In this document: piece after piece, positions 42,962-53,696 of the stretch
Numbering within the stretch: the first letter of the stretch is position 1
Layout: every line of letters begins with the position of its first letter
Assembly (NCBI RefSeq): GCF_022414575.1
Contig: NZ_JADWYQ010000030.1
Location: 1-64,000, forward strand
Reading direction: 5' to 3'
From: Streptomyces sp. MUM 178J
Lineage (GTDB): Bacteria > Actinomycetota > Actinomycetes > Streptomycetales > Streptomycetaceae
DNA length: 64,000 nucleotides
Notes under the pieces: generated by a model
Databases searched by the model: none
The model's input: only the letters and a program-made list of their open reading frames with translations
What the model was told of the DNA's origin: nothing
Position numbers and translations under genes: made by a program

Positions 42962-44338
42962 GTGCAGGCAGCAAATGAAACACCCCAGAGGCCCCCGGGC
43001 AGGCTCCACCGGGCCCGGGTCCTCTACCGCAATGTCTCAAAGCGGAAGATGGCCTGGCTGCTGCTGAAGGACACGGTCAACTCGTGCATCGAGTACCGCA
43101 TCCTCGGTCTCGCGGCAGAGGCCGCGTTCTTCACCCTGCTGTCCCTGCCGCCGCTGCTGCTCGGAATGATCGGCCTGCTGGGCTATATCGACGCATGGAC
43201 CGACACCACCACCGTCGCCTCCATCGAGTCCAACATCCTCAGCGCTGTGGGCACGGTCCTGTCCGAACGCGGCGTCGACGAGATCGCTCGGCCGCTGCTC
43301 GACGACATCACCAAGGGCGGGCGGCCCGACATCATCTCCATCGGCTTCGCGATCGCCCTGTGGTCGGGCTCGCGGGCGGTGAACGTCTTCATCGACACCA
43401 TCACCGTGATGTACGGCCTCGACGGGCAACGCGGCATCGTCGCCACCCGGCTGCTCGCCTTTCTGCTCTACCTCGTCGCCCTGGTGATCGGAGCGGTGGT
43501 GCTGCCGCTCGCCGTGGTCGGCCCGGACCGGGTCGTGGAGATCGTCCCATGGGGCATGGAGGTCGTCGCCGTCCTGTACTGGCCGATCGTCATCCTGCTG
43601 TCGATCGCCTTCCTCACCACGCTCTACCACGTGTCCGTGCCGGTGCGCTCCCCGTGGATCGAGGATGTGCCGGGCGCGCTGGTGGCGCTCGGGATGTGGG
43701 TGCTCGGCAGCTTCCTGCTGCGCATCTACCTCACCAACACGGTGGAGGGCCCGACGATCTACGGCTCCCTCGCCGCACCGATCGCCGTCCTGCTGTGGAT
43801 CGGCATCTCCGCCTTCGCGGTGCTCGTCGGCGCTGCCGTCAACGCGGCGATCGACCGCGTCTGGCCCTCGGTCGCCACCGCCGCGGCCCGCGCCGCGAAC
43901 GAACGCGTTCGCGCCGCCGAGGCCGCGGCGATCGTCGCCCGCGCGAAGGCCGAGGAGGAGGCGGAGGACGACGACGAGGGCGGCGCGGACATGCCGTCGG
44001 AGTTCCCCGAGCGCTGGTCGAAGTTCCTGCCGCCGGAGGACGTACGCGGCCGGCTGCACACGGGCCGCGAGAACGGCCGGGCGAACGGCAGGGACAACGG
44101 CCGCGAGTACGGCAGGGACAACGGCCGCGAGTACGGCAGGGACAACGGCCGCGAGAACGGCCGCGAGAACGGCCGGGACAACGGCCGCGAGAACGGCCGC
44201 GAGAACGGCCGGGCGAACAGCGGTGAGAACAGCCGGGACAACGGCTCGGCCCCGGGCAAGGGCAATGGCAGCGACAGCGACAACCGCTCCGCCCATGGCA
44301 ACCATGAGAGCCGCAACGGCGGGAACCACCGAGGCTGA
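42962..44338 (+). CDS. YihY/BrkB-family membrane protein with repeat tail
   Basis: This is a 458-aa protein from GTG 42962, with AAGGAG immediately before the start. Residues 25-320 hold the YihY/BrkB domain with about six membrane helices (LAAEAAFFTLLSLPPLLLGMIGLLG; WSGSRAVNVFIDTITVMYGL; LLAFLLYLVALVIGAVVLPLAVV; VEGPTIYGSLAAPIAVLLWIGISAFAVLVGAAVNAAIDR). BrkB proteins are inner-membrane proteins of unclear function. Residues 368-427 are 15 copies of a 4-residue unit, mostly G-R-[ED]-N/Y, encoded by a 12-bp tandem repeat. It is followed by another Asn/Gly/Ser-rich stretch. An alternative start at ATG 43049 would shorten the N-terminus. Confidence 0.88.
   Translation: MQAANETPQRPPGRLHRARVLYRNVSKRKMAWLLLKDTVNSCIEYRILGLAAEAAFFTLLSLPPLLLGMIGLLGYIDAWTDTTTVASIESNILSAVGTVLSERGVDEIARPLLDDITKGGRPDIISIGFAIALWSGSRAVNVFIDTITVMYGLDGQRGIVATRLLAFLLYLVALVIGAVVLPLAVVGPDRVVEIVPWGMEVVAVLYWPIVILLSIAFLTTLYHVSVPVRSPWIEDVPGALVALGMWVLGSFLLRIYLTNTVEGPTIYGSLAAPIAVLLWIGISAFAVLVGAAVNAAIDRVWPSVATAAARAANERVRAAEAAAIVARAKAEEEAEDDDEGGADMPSEFPERWSKFLPPEDVRGRLHTGRENGRANGRDNGREYGRDNGREYGRDNGRENGRENGRDNGRENGRENGRANSGENSRDNGSAPGKGNGSDSDNRSAHGNHESRNGGNHRG
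44063..44242 (+). repeat. 12-bp tandem repeat, 15 units, inside the BrkB gene
   Basis: There are fifteen in-frame 12-bp units such as GGCCGCGAGAAC, GGCAGGGACAAC and GGCCGCGAGTAC. Each encodes a four-residue step (GREN, GRDN, GREY, GRAN; the last two begin with Ser). The period is exact, so copy number can change without a frameshift. Confidence 0.92.
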
Positions 44339-44719
44339 ACGCATCGCCGGAGCCGCGGCGCCGAGCCTGCGGGCAGCCGGCGCCTCGTCGCGCAGTTCCC
44401 CGCGCCCCTCAGGCCCCCCGTACCGCAGAGGGCTTCGCCGGGGCCTGTTTCCGCGACCGGCGATGTTCGCCCGTCAACGAGCGTCGTCCGGTGCTTGGGC
44501 CCCGCACCCGAAGGGCTGCGGGGGGGAGAGACCGCAGGGCGGCCGGAACCCTCGTAGCGGAGCTGCTCGGGCTGTTGGCCGGCGCAGCATGGGGGCGCCA
44601 TCCCGGGCCCGCAGGGCCCAGGGGCTGGGGGTCCCGCCCACGCCGGAGGCCGTGGGGGAGCGTGCAGGACGGCGCGACAGGGCAGAGCCTGCCGGGGGAG
44701 GGGCACTAGTCTCATTCCC
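44339..44719. other. intergenic region with a Streptomyces repeat half-site
   Basis: These 381 bp between BrkB and the AraC gene show no coding frame. At 44388-44409 is the sequence CGCGCAGTTCCCCGCGCCC..., a motif that I recall as very common between streptomycete genes, often as half of a long hairpin. Here the matching other half is not seen nearby, so only a half-site remains. Confidence 0.5.
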
Positions 44720-45460
44720 GTGTACGCGGAGCGGGCGTCGAGGCTTGCGGGAGCCGTCGTCTGGACGGCGGTCCGGGACAGCCGGACGGCCGACCGGGCC
44801 CTGCCCGTGCTGCCCGACGGCTGCATGGACCTGATCTGGGCCGACGGCCGGCTCCTCGTCGCCGGCCCCGACACCCGGGCGCACCGGCCCGACCCCGCTC
44901 TCGGCGAACGCTTCGCCGGGGTGCGCTTCGCACCCGGGACCGGCCCCCTGTTCCTCGGGGTGCCGGCGCACGAGCTGCGCGACCTGAGGACGGACCTCTC
45001 GGAGCTGAGCGGCGCGGCGGAGGCCGGGCGGCTCGCCGCTCGCGTCGGGCGGGCCGCCGACCCTGCGGCGGAGCTGGAAGCCGAGGCGCTGCGCCGGGCG
45101 GCCGCGGCTGGGCCGCCGGATCCGCTGACCGGCGCCGTGGTACGGCTGCTGGAGGCGGGCGGCACGGTCGCCGCCGCGGCCGAGGAGGTCGGCCTTGGCG
45201 CCAGGCAGCTGCACCGCCGCTGCCTGGACGCCTTCGGCTACGGGCCGAAGACGCTGGCCCGGGTGCTGCGCCTGCAGCGCGCCCTGCGCCTGGTACGCCT
45301 CGGTGCGCCCTTCGTGGACGCGGCAGCGGCCTCCGGCTGTGCCGATCAGGCACACCTCGCCCGCGAAATGCGCGATCTGGCCGGGATGACCCTCGGGACC
45401 TACGCGGAGTCGGCGAAGAGCGAGACCTCACCGCCGTCGGGGTCCAGCACGACCGCGTAG
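44720..45460 (+). CDS. AraC family regulator
   Basis: This is a 246-aa protein from GTG 44720. Residues 1-135 form a sensing domain of the DUF6597-like type (LPVLPDGCMDLIWADGRLLVAGPDT, GERFAGVRFAPG). Residues 150-230 form the double helix-turn-helix (GTVAAAAEEVGLGARQLHRRCLDAFGYGPKTLARVLRLQRAL, VDAAAASGCADQAHLAREMRDLAGMTLGTY). The last 61 bp overlap the convergent VOC gene. The two are often linked in streptomycetes, so the VOC protein may be its functional partner. Confidence 0.9.
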   Translation: MYAERASRLAGAVVWTAVRDSRTADRALPVLPDGCMDLIWADGRLLVAGPDTRAHRPDPALGERFAGVRFAPGTGPLFLGVPAHELRDLRTDLSELSGAAEAGRLAARVGRAADPAAELEAEALRRAAAAGPPDPLTGAVVRLLEAGGTVAAAAEEVGLGARQLHRRCLDAFGYGPKTLARVLRLQRALRLVRLGAPFVDAAAASGCADQAHLAREMRDLAGMTLGTYAESAKSETSPPSGSSTTA

Positions 45461-45804
45461 CGCTGACCCCAGAAGGCGTCCCACGGCTTCAGATGGCTGC
45501 GGTAGCCCGCGGCGACGAGGTCCGCGTACACGGTGTCGACCTCTCCGGGGCTGCCGCACAGGAAGGCGAGACCGAGGCGGCCGCCGCCGGACGGCCTGGT
45601 CCAGTGCGGGTGGAACGAGCGGACCGTCTCCTCGGTGTCCCAGAGCACCCGAAGGCCGCCGGGAAGCACCGCTTCGACGTGCGGTGCGGAGTCGGCGTCC
45701 GCGGGGATGTCCAGGCCGAGGCGGCGGTAGAACGCGAGGGAGGCGGCCATGTCGGAGACGACCAGCCCGATGGCGTCCAGTCGTGGAGTCGGTTGTGCGG
45801 TCAT
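45400..45804 (-). CDS. VOC (glyoxalase/bleomycin resistance-like) protein
   Basis: This is a 134-aa protein from ATG 45804. It has two beta-alpha-beta-beta-beta modules with DAIGLVVSDMAASLAFYRRLGLDIP at the N-terminus and YRSHLKPWDAFWGQRYAVVLDPDGGEVSLFA at the end. VOC proteins are metal or non-metal binding enzymes or antibiotic-sequestering proteins; the exact role is unknown. The 3' end overlaps the AraC-type gene by 61 bp on the opposite strand. Confidence 0.9.
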   Translation of the reverse strand: MTAQPTPRLDAIGLVVSDMAASLAFYRRLGLDIPADADSAPHVEAVLPGGLRVLWDTEETVRSFHPHWTRPSGGGRLGLAFLCGSPGEVDTVYADLVAAGYRSHLKPWDAFWGQRYAVVLDPDGGEVSLFADSA

Positions 45805-45944
45805 GCCGTCGACCGTATGCGCGGGCGCGGACCGCGGTCTTGAACGGATCGGACATCCGGAGGCGTCCGGCGGTCGCCCGGAGGCGTCCGGCAGATGTCC
45901 GGCGGCGTCAGGCGTCCGGCGGATGTCCGACGGCGTCCGGCAGC

Positions 45945-45956
45945 GGTGACGTCACC
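45945..45956. promoter_or_regulatory. perfect 12-bp palindrome upstream of the two-component operon
   Basis: GGTGACGTCACC is a perfect palindrome centred 61 bp upstream of ATG 46012. It lies between a region of GGCGTCCGGC repeats and the response regulator start. The spacing suits an operator for the regulator itself or for another dimeric repressor. Confidence 0.4.
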
Positions 45957-46011
45957 GTTTCGTAAGGCCCCGGGGCCCTCGGCACACCATGCGGGCGGGG
46001 ACACTGGGGGG

Positions 46012-46755
46012 ATGCACAGCATTCTGGTCGTCGACGACGATCCCACCGTCGCCGAGGTCGTCACCGGCTATCTGGAGCGGGCCGGGTTCCGGGTGGACCG
46101 GGCCGCGGACGGGCTCGAGGCGCTCCGGATGGCCGCCGGGCGGCGGCACGATCTGGTGGTGCTCGATCTGATGCTGCCCGGGATGGACGGACTGGAGGTC
46201 TGCAGACGGCTCAGGGCCGGCGACGCGCCCCCCATACCGGTGATCATGTTGACCGCGCGGGGTGACGAGGACGACCGGATCCTGGGCCTGGAGCTCGGCG
46301 CGGACGACTATGTGACCAAGCCGTTCAGCCCGCGCGAGCTGGTGCTGCGGGTGGAGTCCGTGCTGCGCAGGCACGGCGGGCCGGGTACCGCGGACGGGCC
46401 GCGGCGCACGGGTCCAAAGCTGCGGGCCGCGGGCATCGTGCTGGACCCGGCGGCGCGGCGGGCGGTCAAGGACGGGCGGGAACTGAGCCTGACACTCCGG
46501 GAGTTCGATCTGCTCGCCCATCTGATGCACCACCCCGGCCGGGCGATCGGCCGGGAGCAGCTGATGCACGAGGTGTGGGGCTGGGAGTTCGGCGATCTGT
46601 CCACCGTGACCGTCCATGTGCGGCGGCTCCGCGGCAAGATCGAGGATGATCCGGCCAGCCCGCGGCTGATCCAGACGGTCTGGGGGGTGGGCTACCGTTT
46701 CGACGCTCCTCAGGACTCCGCAACCACTCTGCCCGTCGCCCGGGAAGAGGTCTGA
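46012..46755 (+). CDS. OmpR-type response regulator
   Basis: This is a 247-aa protein from ATG 46012. The receiver domain (1-120) has the acid pocket D8-D10, phosphoacceptor D52 (VVLDLMLPGMDGLEV), T81 (MLTARGDEDD) and K103 (VTKPF). The winged helix DNA-binding domain (about 140-238) has LREFDLLAHLMHHPGRAIGREQLMHEVWGWEFGDLSTVTVHVRRLRGKIE. It is the output partner of the kinase encoded 4 bp downstream. A palindromic possible operator lies upstream. Confidence 0.95.
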   Translation: MHSILVVDDDPTVAEVVTGYLERAGFRVDRAADGLEALRMAAGRRHDLVVLDLMLPGMDGLEVCRRLRAGDAPPIPVIMLTARGDEDDRILGLELGADDYVTKPFSPRELVLRVESVLRRHGGPGTADGPRRTGPKLRAAGIVLDPAARRAVKDGRELSLTLREFDLLAHLMHHPGRAIGREQLMHEVWGWEFGDLSTVTVHVRRLRGKIEDDPASPRLIQTVWGVGYRFDAPQDSATTLPVAREEV

Positions 46756-46759
46756 GCCC

Positions 46760-47878
46760 GTGCGCGACCTGCTTCTGATCGCCTTCTTCGCCCTGCTGGG
46801 AGCCGGCTTCGCCGGGGTGCTCGGTGCGCTCGCGCTGCGGCTGCTGCGGCACCGCTCCGTCGCCGTGTCGCTCACCGTCGTCGCCGCGGTGACGGTGACC
46901 GCGATGCTTGCGGGCACCCTCGCCGTCGCGCAGGCGATGTTCCTGTCGCCGCACGACCTCAAGGTCGTCACCATGGTGGCGGCGATGGCCGCGGCGGTCT
47001 CGCTCGCCGTCGCGCTGCTGCTGGGCCGCTGGGTCGTGGCCCGCAGCCGGGAGCTGACGCAGGCGGCGCGGTCGTTCGGCGAGGGCGGCGCGTTCTCCGC
47101 CCCCGACCGGGCCCCCACCGCCGAGCTTGCCGAGCTGAGCCGTGAGCTGGCCGCCACCAGCGAGAAGCTCGCTGCCTCCCGGGAGCGCGAGCGGGCGCTG
47201 GAGGCCTCGCGCCGGGAACTCGTCGCCTGGATCTCGCACGACCTGCGGACGCCGCTTGCCGGACTGCGGGCGATGTCCGAGGCGTTGGAGGACGGCGTGG
47301 TGCAGGACCCGGAGCGGTACTTCACCCAGATACGCACCGAGGTGGACCGGCTCAACGGCATGGTCGGCGATCTCTTCGAGCTCTCCCGCATCCACGCCGG
47401 CGCGCTCGCCCTCACCCCCACCCGGATGTCCGTGTACGACCTGGTCGGCGAGGCCCTGGCCGGGGCCGACCCGCTGGCCCGCGAGCACGGCGTACGGCTC
47501 GTCGGAGACCGGGTGGAGCCGGTGCCGGTGGAGGTGGACGGCAAGGAGATGACGCGGGTCCTGGCCAATCTGCTGGTGAACGCCATCCGCAGGACCCCCG
47601 AGGACGGCACCGTCGCCGTCGCCGCGGAACGCCGCGAGGAGTGGGTGGTGCTGTCCGTCACCGACGGCTGCGGCGGCATTCCGGAGGAGGACCTGCCGCG
47701 GGTCTTCGACACGGGCTGGCGCGGCAGCCAGGCGCGTACGCCCCCGGCCGGGGCGGGGCTCGGGCTGGCGATCGTCCGCGGGATAGTCGAGGCGCACGCC
47801 GGCCGGGCTGACGTGCGCAATGTGACGGGCGGCTGCCGTTTTGAGGTGAAGCTCCCGGCTGCGGCCGTCGGAGCGTAG
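46760..47878 (+). CDS. sensor histidine kinase
   Basis: This is a 372-aa protein from GTG 46760, 4 bp after the regulator stop. Three hydrophobic segments (about 4-27, 35-58 and 69-93) form a short membrane sensor with almost no extracellular domain. They are followed by a HAMP-like linker and coiled coil (115-155). The kinase core has H160 in ISHDLRTPLAGLR, N-box NLLVNAIRRTPEDG, DGCGGIPEEDLPRVFDTGWRG and GAGLGLAIVRGIVEAHAG. The lack of a sensor domain suggests it reads a membrane state or a small ligand. Confidence 0.95.
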   Translation: MRDLLLIAFFALLGAGFAGVLGALALRLLRHRSVAVSLTVVAAVTVTAMLAGTLAVAQAMFLSPHDLKVVTMVAAMAAAVSLAVALLLGRWVVARSRELTQAARSFGEGGAFSAPDRAPTAELAELSRELAATSEKLAASRERERALEASRRELVAWISHDLRTPLAGLRAMSEALEDGVVQDPERYFTQIRTEVDRLNGMVGDLFELSRIHAGALALTPTRMSVYDLVGEALAGADPLAREHGVRLVGDRVEPVPVEVDGKEMTRVLANLLVNAIRRTPEDGTVAVAAERREEWVVLSVTDGCGGIPEEDLPRVFDTGWRGSQARTPPAGAGLGLAIVRGIVEAHAGRADVRNVTGGCRFEVKLPAAAVGA

Positions 47879-47885
47879 GCCCCTG

Positions 47886-47984
47886 GGGCTCCGCTCCGGA
47901 CTCCGGGTACGCCTTCGGCGGTGTTCCGGGGACAGAACGAGCCCCGCCGTCGGTCGAAGAGCCCGGGGCCCCGGAGCGGACCCC
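47886..47984 (+). terminator. long-range inverted repeat after the kinase gene
   Basis: GGGGCTCCGCTCCGG (47886-47900) pairs with CCGGAGCGGACCCC (47971-47984) with one bulged base, but the loop is about 70 bases. It lies just after the kinase stop. A 13-bp direct repeat GACCCCGGGAGGG overlaps the right arm. Confidence 0.35.
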
Positions 47985-48052
47985 GGGAGGGGACCCCGGG
48001 AGGGGGAACCTCGTGAGATCATGGGGATTAACCCTGAAAAAAGGGGGCAGAA

Positions 48053-48499
48053 ATGTCCGCGATCAAGGAAACCATAGAGATCGACCGTCGGCCCGAAGAC
48101 GTCTTCTCCTACGTGACCGACCCCTCCCACCTCCCGGAGTGGCAGGAGAACGCGGTGGCCGCGGAGCCTGCGGAGAGCACCCCGCCGGCCGTCGGATCCA
48201 CCTTCCGGGTGACCAGGCGCATCGGCGGGCGCGAGATCGCCATGACCACGGAAGTCGACGAAATGGACCCGCCCAGGAGCTGGACCCTGCGCGGGGTCGA
48301 CGGCCCCGTCCGCGGCATGGTGCACGGCACCGTCGAGCCCCTCGGCGAGGGAGACCGCTCCCGGGTGACCATCTCCGTCGACTTCGAGGGCCACGGGATC
48401 GGCAAGCTGCTCGTCCCCCTCGTCGCACGGCCACAGGTGCGCAGGGAGCTGCCGAGGAACGAGGAGCATCTGAAGGGAGTCCTGGAGCGGAGCGGGTAG
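48053..48499 (+). CDS. SRPBCC family protein
   Basis: This is a 148-aa protein from ATG 48053 with AGGGGG upstream. It has the START/Bet v1-like fold, with an N-terminal strand IKETIEIDRRPEDVFSYVTDPSHLPEWQ, VGSTFRVTRRIGGREIAMTTEVDEMDPPRSWTLRGVDGPVRG and a C-terminal helix (LVPLVARPQVRRELPRNEEHLKGVLE). Such proteins bind hydrophobic ligands; some are polyketide cyclases, many are unknown. It is convergent with meaB (10 bp apart). Confidence 0.9.
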   Translation: MSAIKETIEIDRRPEDVFSYVTDPSHLPEWQENAVAAEPAESTPPAVGSTFRVTRRIGGREIAMTTEVDEMDPPRSWTLRGVDGPVRGMVHGTVEPLGEGDRSRVTISVDFEGHGIGKLLVPLVARPQVRRELPRNEEHLKGVLERSG

Positions 48500-48509
48500 C
48501 CGGACCCCG

Positions 48510-49514
48510 CTATCCCCGGCCGCCGGACCCGAACTCGTTCAGGATCTGCTCCGCCGCCAGCGTCGCCGTCAGTTCGCCCGCACGCACCCGCTGTTCCAGC
48601 GCGGGCGCCAGGTCCCGTACGCCCGGATGCGCCCGCAGCCTGCCCAGCAACTCGTCGTGGACCATCGACCAGACCCACTCGACCTGCTGCTCGCGGCGCT
48701 TCGCGGCCAGCCTGCCCGCGGAGTCCAGCAGCGCCCGGTGCTGCTCCACCCGCTCCCACAGCACATCCAGGCCCGCGGACTCCCGGGCGCTGCACGACAG
48801 CACCGGCGGCGTCCACGCCGCGTCGGCCGGGTTCATCAGCCGCAGCGCCCCCGCCAGTTCGCGGGCAGCCGCGCGGGCGTCCCGCTCGTGGGGGCCGTCC
48901 GCCTTGTTGACGGCGATGACGTCCGCGAGCTCCAGCACACCCTTCTTGATGCCCTGCAGCTGGTCGCCGGTGCGGGCCAGGGTGAGCAGCAGAAAGGTGT
49001 CGACCATGCCCGCGACCGCGGTCTCGGACTGCCCGACGCCCACGGTCTCCACCAGCACGACGTCGTACCCGGCCGCCTCCATCACCACGATGGACTCGCG
49101 CGTCGCCTTGGCCACCCCGCCGAGCGTGCCCGACGTGGGGGACGGGCGGACGAACGCAGCCGGGTCGACCGACAGCCGCTCCATCCTCGTCTTGTCGCCG
49201 AGGATGGAGCCGCCGGTGCGGCTGGACGACGGGTCCACCGCCAGCACCGCGACCTTGTGCCCCAGGCCCGTGAGCATGGTGCCCAGCGCGTCGATGAAGG
49301 TCGACTTGCCGACCCCCGGCACCCCGCTGACCCCCACCCGGCGGGCCGTCCCCGCGTACGGCAGCAGCTCGGTGAGCAACTGCTGTGCGAGCGCGCGGTG
49401 GTCGGCCCGGGTGGACTCCACAAGCGTGACGGCCCGCGCGACATACGCACGCGAGCCCTCCCGCACGCCTTTCACATAACTGTCGATGTCGATCGTCGGC
49501 ACGGGCACGCCCAC
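48510..49514 (-). CDS. meaB: methylmalonyl-CoA mutase-associated GTPase
   Basis: This is a 334-aa protein from GTG 49514 (GTG 49508 is also possible). It is a G3E/MeaB GTPase with P-loop [10 protein letters not shown] (63-72), [52 protein letters not shown] and base motif NKAD. MeaB guards and reloads the cobalamin cofactor of methylmalonyl-CoA mutase. It follows mutB with a 4-bp gap, the last gene of a three-gene operon. Confidence 0.95.
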   Translation of the reverse strand: MGVPVPTIDIDSYVKGVREGSRAYVARAVTLVESTRADHRALAQQLLTELLPYAGTARRVGVSGVPGVGKSTFIDALGTMLTGLGHKVAVLAVDPSSSRTGGSILGDKTRMERLSVDPAAFVRPSPTSGTLGGVAKATRESIVVMEAAGYDVVLVETVGVGQSETAVAGMVDTFLLLTLARTGDQLQGIKKGVLELADVIAVNKADGPHERDARAAARELAGALRLMNPADAAWTPPVLSCSARESAGLDVLWERVEQHRALLDSAGRLAAKRREQQVEWVWSMVHDELLGRLRAHPGVRDLAPALEQRVRAGELTATLAAEQILNEFGSGGRG

Positions 49515-49518
49515 CGGC

Positions 49519-51728
<2,210 letters not shown>

Positions 51729-51729
<1 letters not shown>

Positions 51730-53624
51730 CACGCCACTCCGATCCGGTCGAGTACGCCGCTCAGCACGGCGATCGCGTCACCGCCCGCGACGACGAACGC
51801 GTCGACCCCGGCCTGTTCGTACGTCTCGCGCTGCTCGCCGGGGCGTCCGGCGAGGAACACCTGCTGCGCGCCCGCCGACTTGAGCGCTTTCGCGACGCCG
51901 GCCGCCTGCTCGGCGTACAGGGCGTCGCTGGAGCAGATGCAGGCGACGGCGGCGCCGCTCGCCGTGAACGCGTCCGCCGCCGACGCGGCGTCCACGGACG
52001 CCGGCTCGTGCACGGGCTCGACGCCGCCCGCCTGGAAGAGGTTGGCCGCGAACGCGGCGCGCGCGGTGTGCGCGGCGGCCGGTCCCAGCGCGGCGAGGAA
52101 GACCCGCGGACGTGCCCCCGTGGCGGCCAGATGCGCGTCGGAGCGGGCGCGCAGCGCCTCGTACGCCTCGTCGCGGCGTACCCGCGGCAGCCCGCCCGAA
52201 GGCGGTGCGGGTGCGGGCTCGCGCTCCACGGCGGGCTCGGCGAGCAGTGGGAACTCGCTGACGCCGGTGACCGGTTCACGGCGGGTCGCCAGCTTCTCCC
52301 TGCGGCCTTCCCAGGTCGCGCCGAGCCGCTCGGCGATCAGCCCGTCGCGCAGCGCCGAGGCCTGGCCGCCGGCCCGCTCGATGTCCTGGAACTGCTCCCA
52401 GGCGGCCGCCGCCAGTTCCCCGGTGAGCCGCTCGACGTACCAGGAGCCGCCCGCCGGGTCGATGACCTGCCCCAGGTGCGACTCCTCCAACAGGATCGTC
52501 GAGGTGTTGCGGGCGATGCGGCGCGCGAACGCGTCCGGCAGCCCCAGTGCGTGGTCAAACGGCAGCACGGTCACCGCTTCCGCGCCGCCGACGCCCGCCG
52601 CGAGCGAGGCGACGGCGGTGCGCAGCATGTTCACCCACGGGTCGCGCCGGGTCATCATCACCGGCGAGGTCACCGCGTGCTGGCGCTGTGCGCCGCCCGC
52701 GCCCCCGACGCCGCACACCTCGGCGAGGCGCGCCCACAGTCGGCGCGCGGCGCGCAGCTTGGCTATGGTCAGGAACTGGTCGGCCGTGGCCGCGTAACGG
52801 AACTCCAGCTGTGCGCAGGCCGCCTCCGCCGGCAGACCGGCGGCGGTGAGGGCGCGCAGCCAGGCCACGCCCGTCGCCAGCGAGCAGCCCAGCTCCTGCG
52901 CGGGCGAAGCGCCCGCCTCGTGGTACGGCATCGCGTCGACGACGACGGCCCGCAGCCCCGGATGCCGCTCGGCGCACAGCCGGGCCAGCTCGGCGGCGGC
53001 CGTCATGCCGCCGTCGATCGCCGCATGGTCGCCCGTACGGGCCGCATGGCCCAGCGGGTCCGCGCCCAGAGTGCCGAGCGCGGCCTCGGGGGCCACGCCT
53101 CGCTCCTCGTAGAGCCGCAGCAGTGCGTGCGCCGCGGGGGCGAAGTCCGCGCCCGCGTCCAGCACGACGGGCGCGAGGTCGAGATAGACGCCCTCCAGCG
53201 CCGTGCCCAGGGAGGATACGGGCACTCCCGCGGCTCCGACCGACAGCCAGACGGAGGTGACGCCGTTCTCCAGGTCGGCCAGCACCGCCTCGTTCGCGCG
53301 GACGGGGTCCGGCCGGTCATGGCGCTGGCGTACGTCCCAGCCGCTGACCGCGGAACCCTCCGGCCTGCCGCCGCGGGTGAACGGGGCGAATCCGGGATAC
53401 CCCGTCGACTCGGCCGTGCCTGCGACGCCGTCGGCCGCCGTGTAGAGGGGACGGGTGGCAAGCCCGTCCTCCAGGGCGGTGGACAGCATGCTCTCGGCCG
53501 CGTCGTCCGGAACGTCCTTGCCCGCTTTGCGCAGCACCGTGCCGACAAGGCGCTGCCACTGCTCATGGGATGCGTTCGGGAAATCGGCGGCCGGCGAGAA
53601 CCCGTTGTCGGGGAGGACCGTCAT
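51729..53624 (-). CDS. mutA: methylmalonyl-CoA mutase, small subunit
   Basis: This is a 631-aa protein from ATG 53624. It has the same fold as MutB but is shorter and lacks the cobalamin histidine; its C-terminal domain reads [36 protein letters not shown] instead of DxHxxG. The barrel has [44 protein letters not shown] segments and [21 protein letters not shown]. It is the non-catalytic partner of MutB. A possible leaderless promoter has TAGCAT 6 bases before the ATG. A palindromic site lies 57 bp upstream. Confidence 0.95.
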
Positions 53625-53680
53625 GCTCAGATGCTAGGGCAACCCCGCAAAGGTGCAGCAGAGGCGAAAGCTGTGACCTT

Positions 53681-53696
53681 GCTAACGGGCGTTAGC
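53681..53696. promoter_or_regulatory. inverted repeat operator candidate upstream of mutA
   Basis: GCTAACGGGCGTTAGC has perfect 7-bp arms (GCTAACG/CGTTAGC) around GG. It overlaps the stop codon of the second CNNM gene and lies about 57 bp upstream of the mutA start. The form fits a TetR- or GntR-type binding site. Confidence 0.45.
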
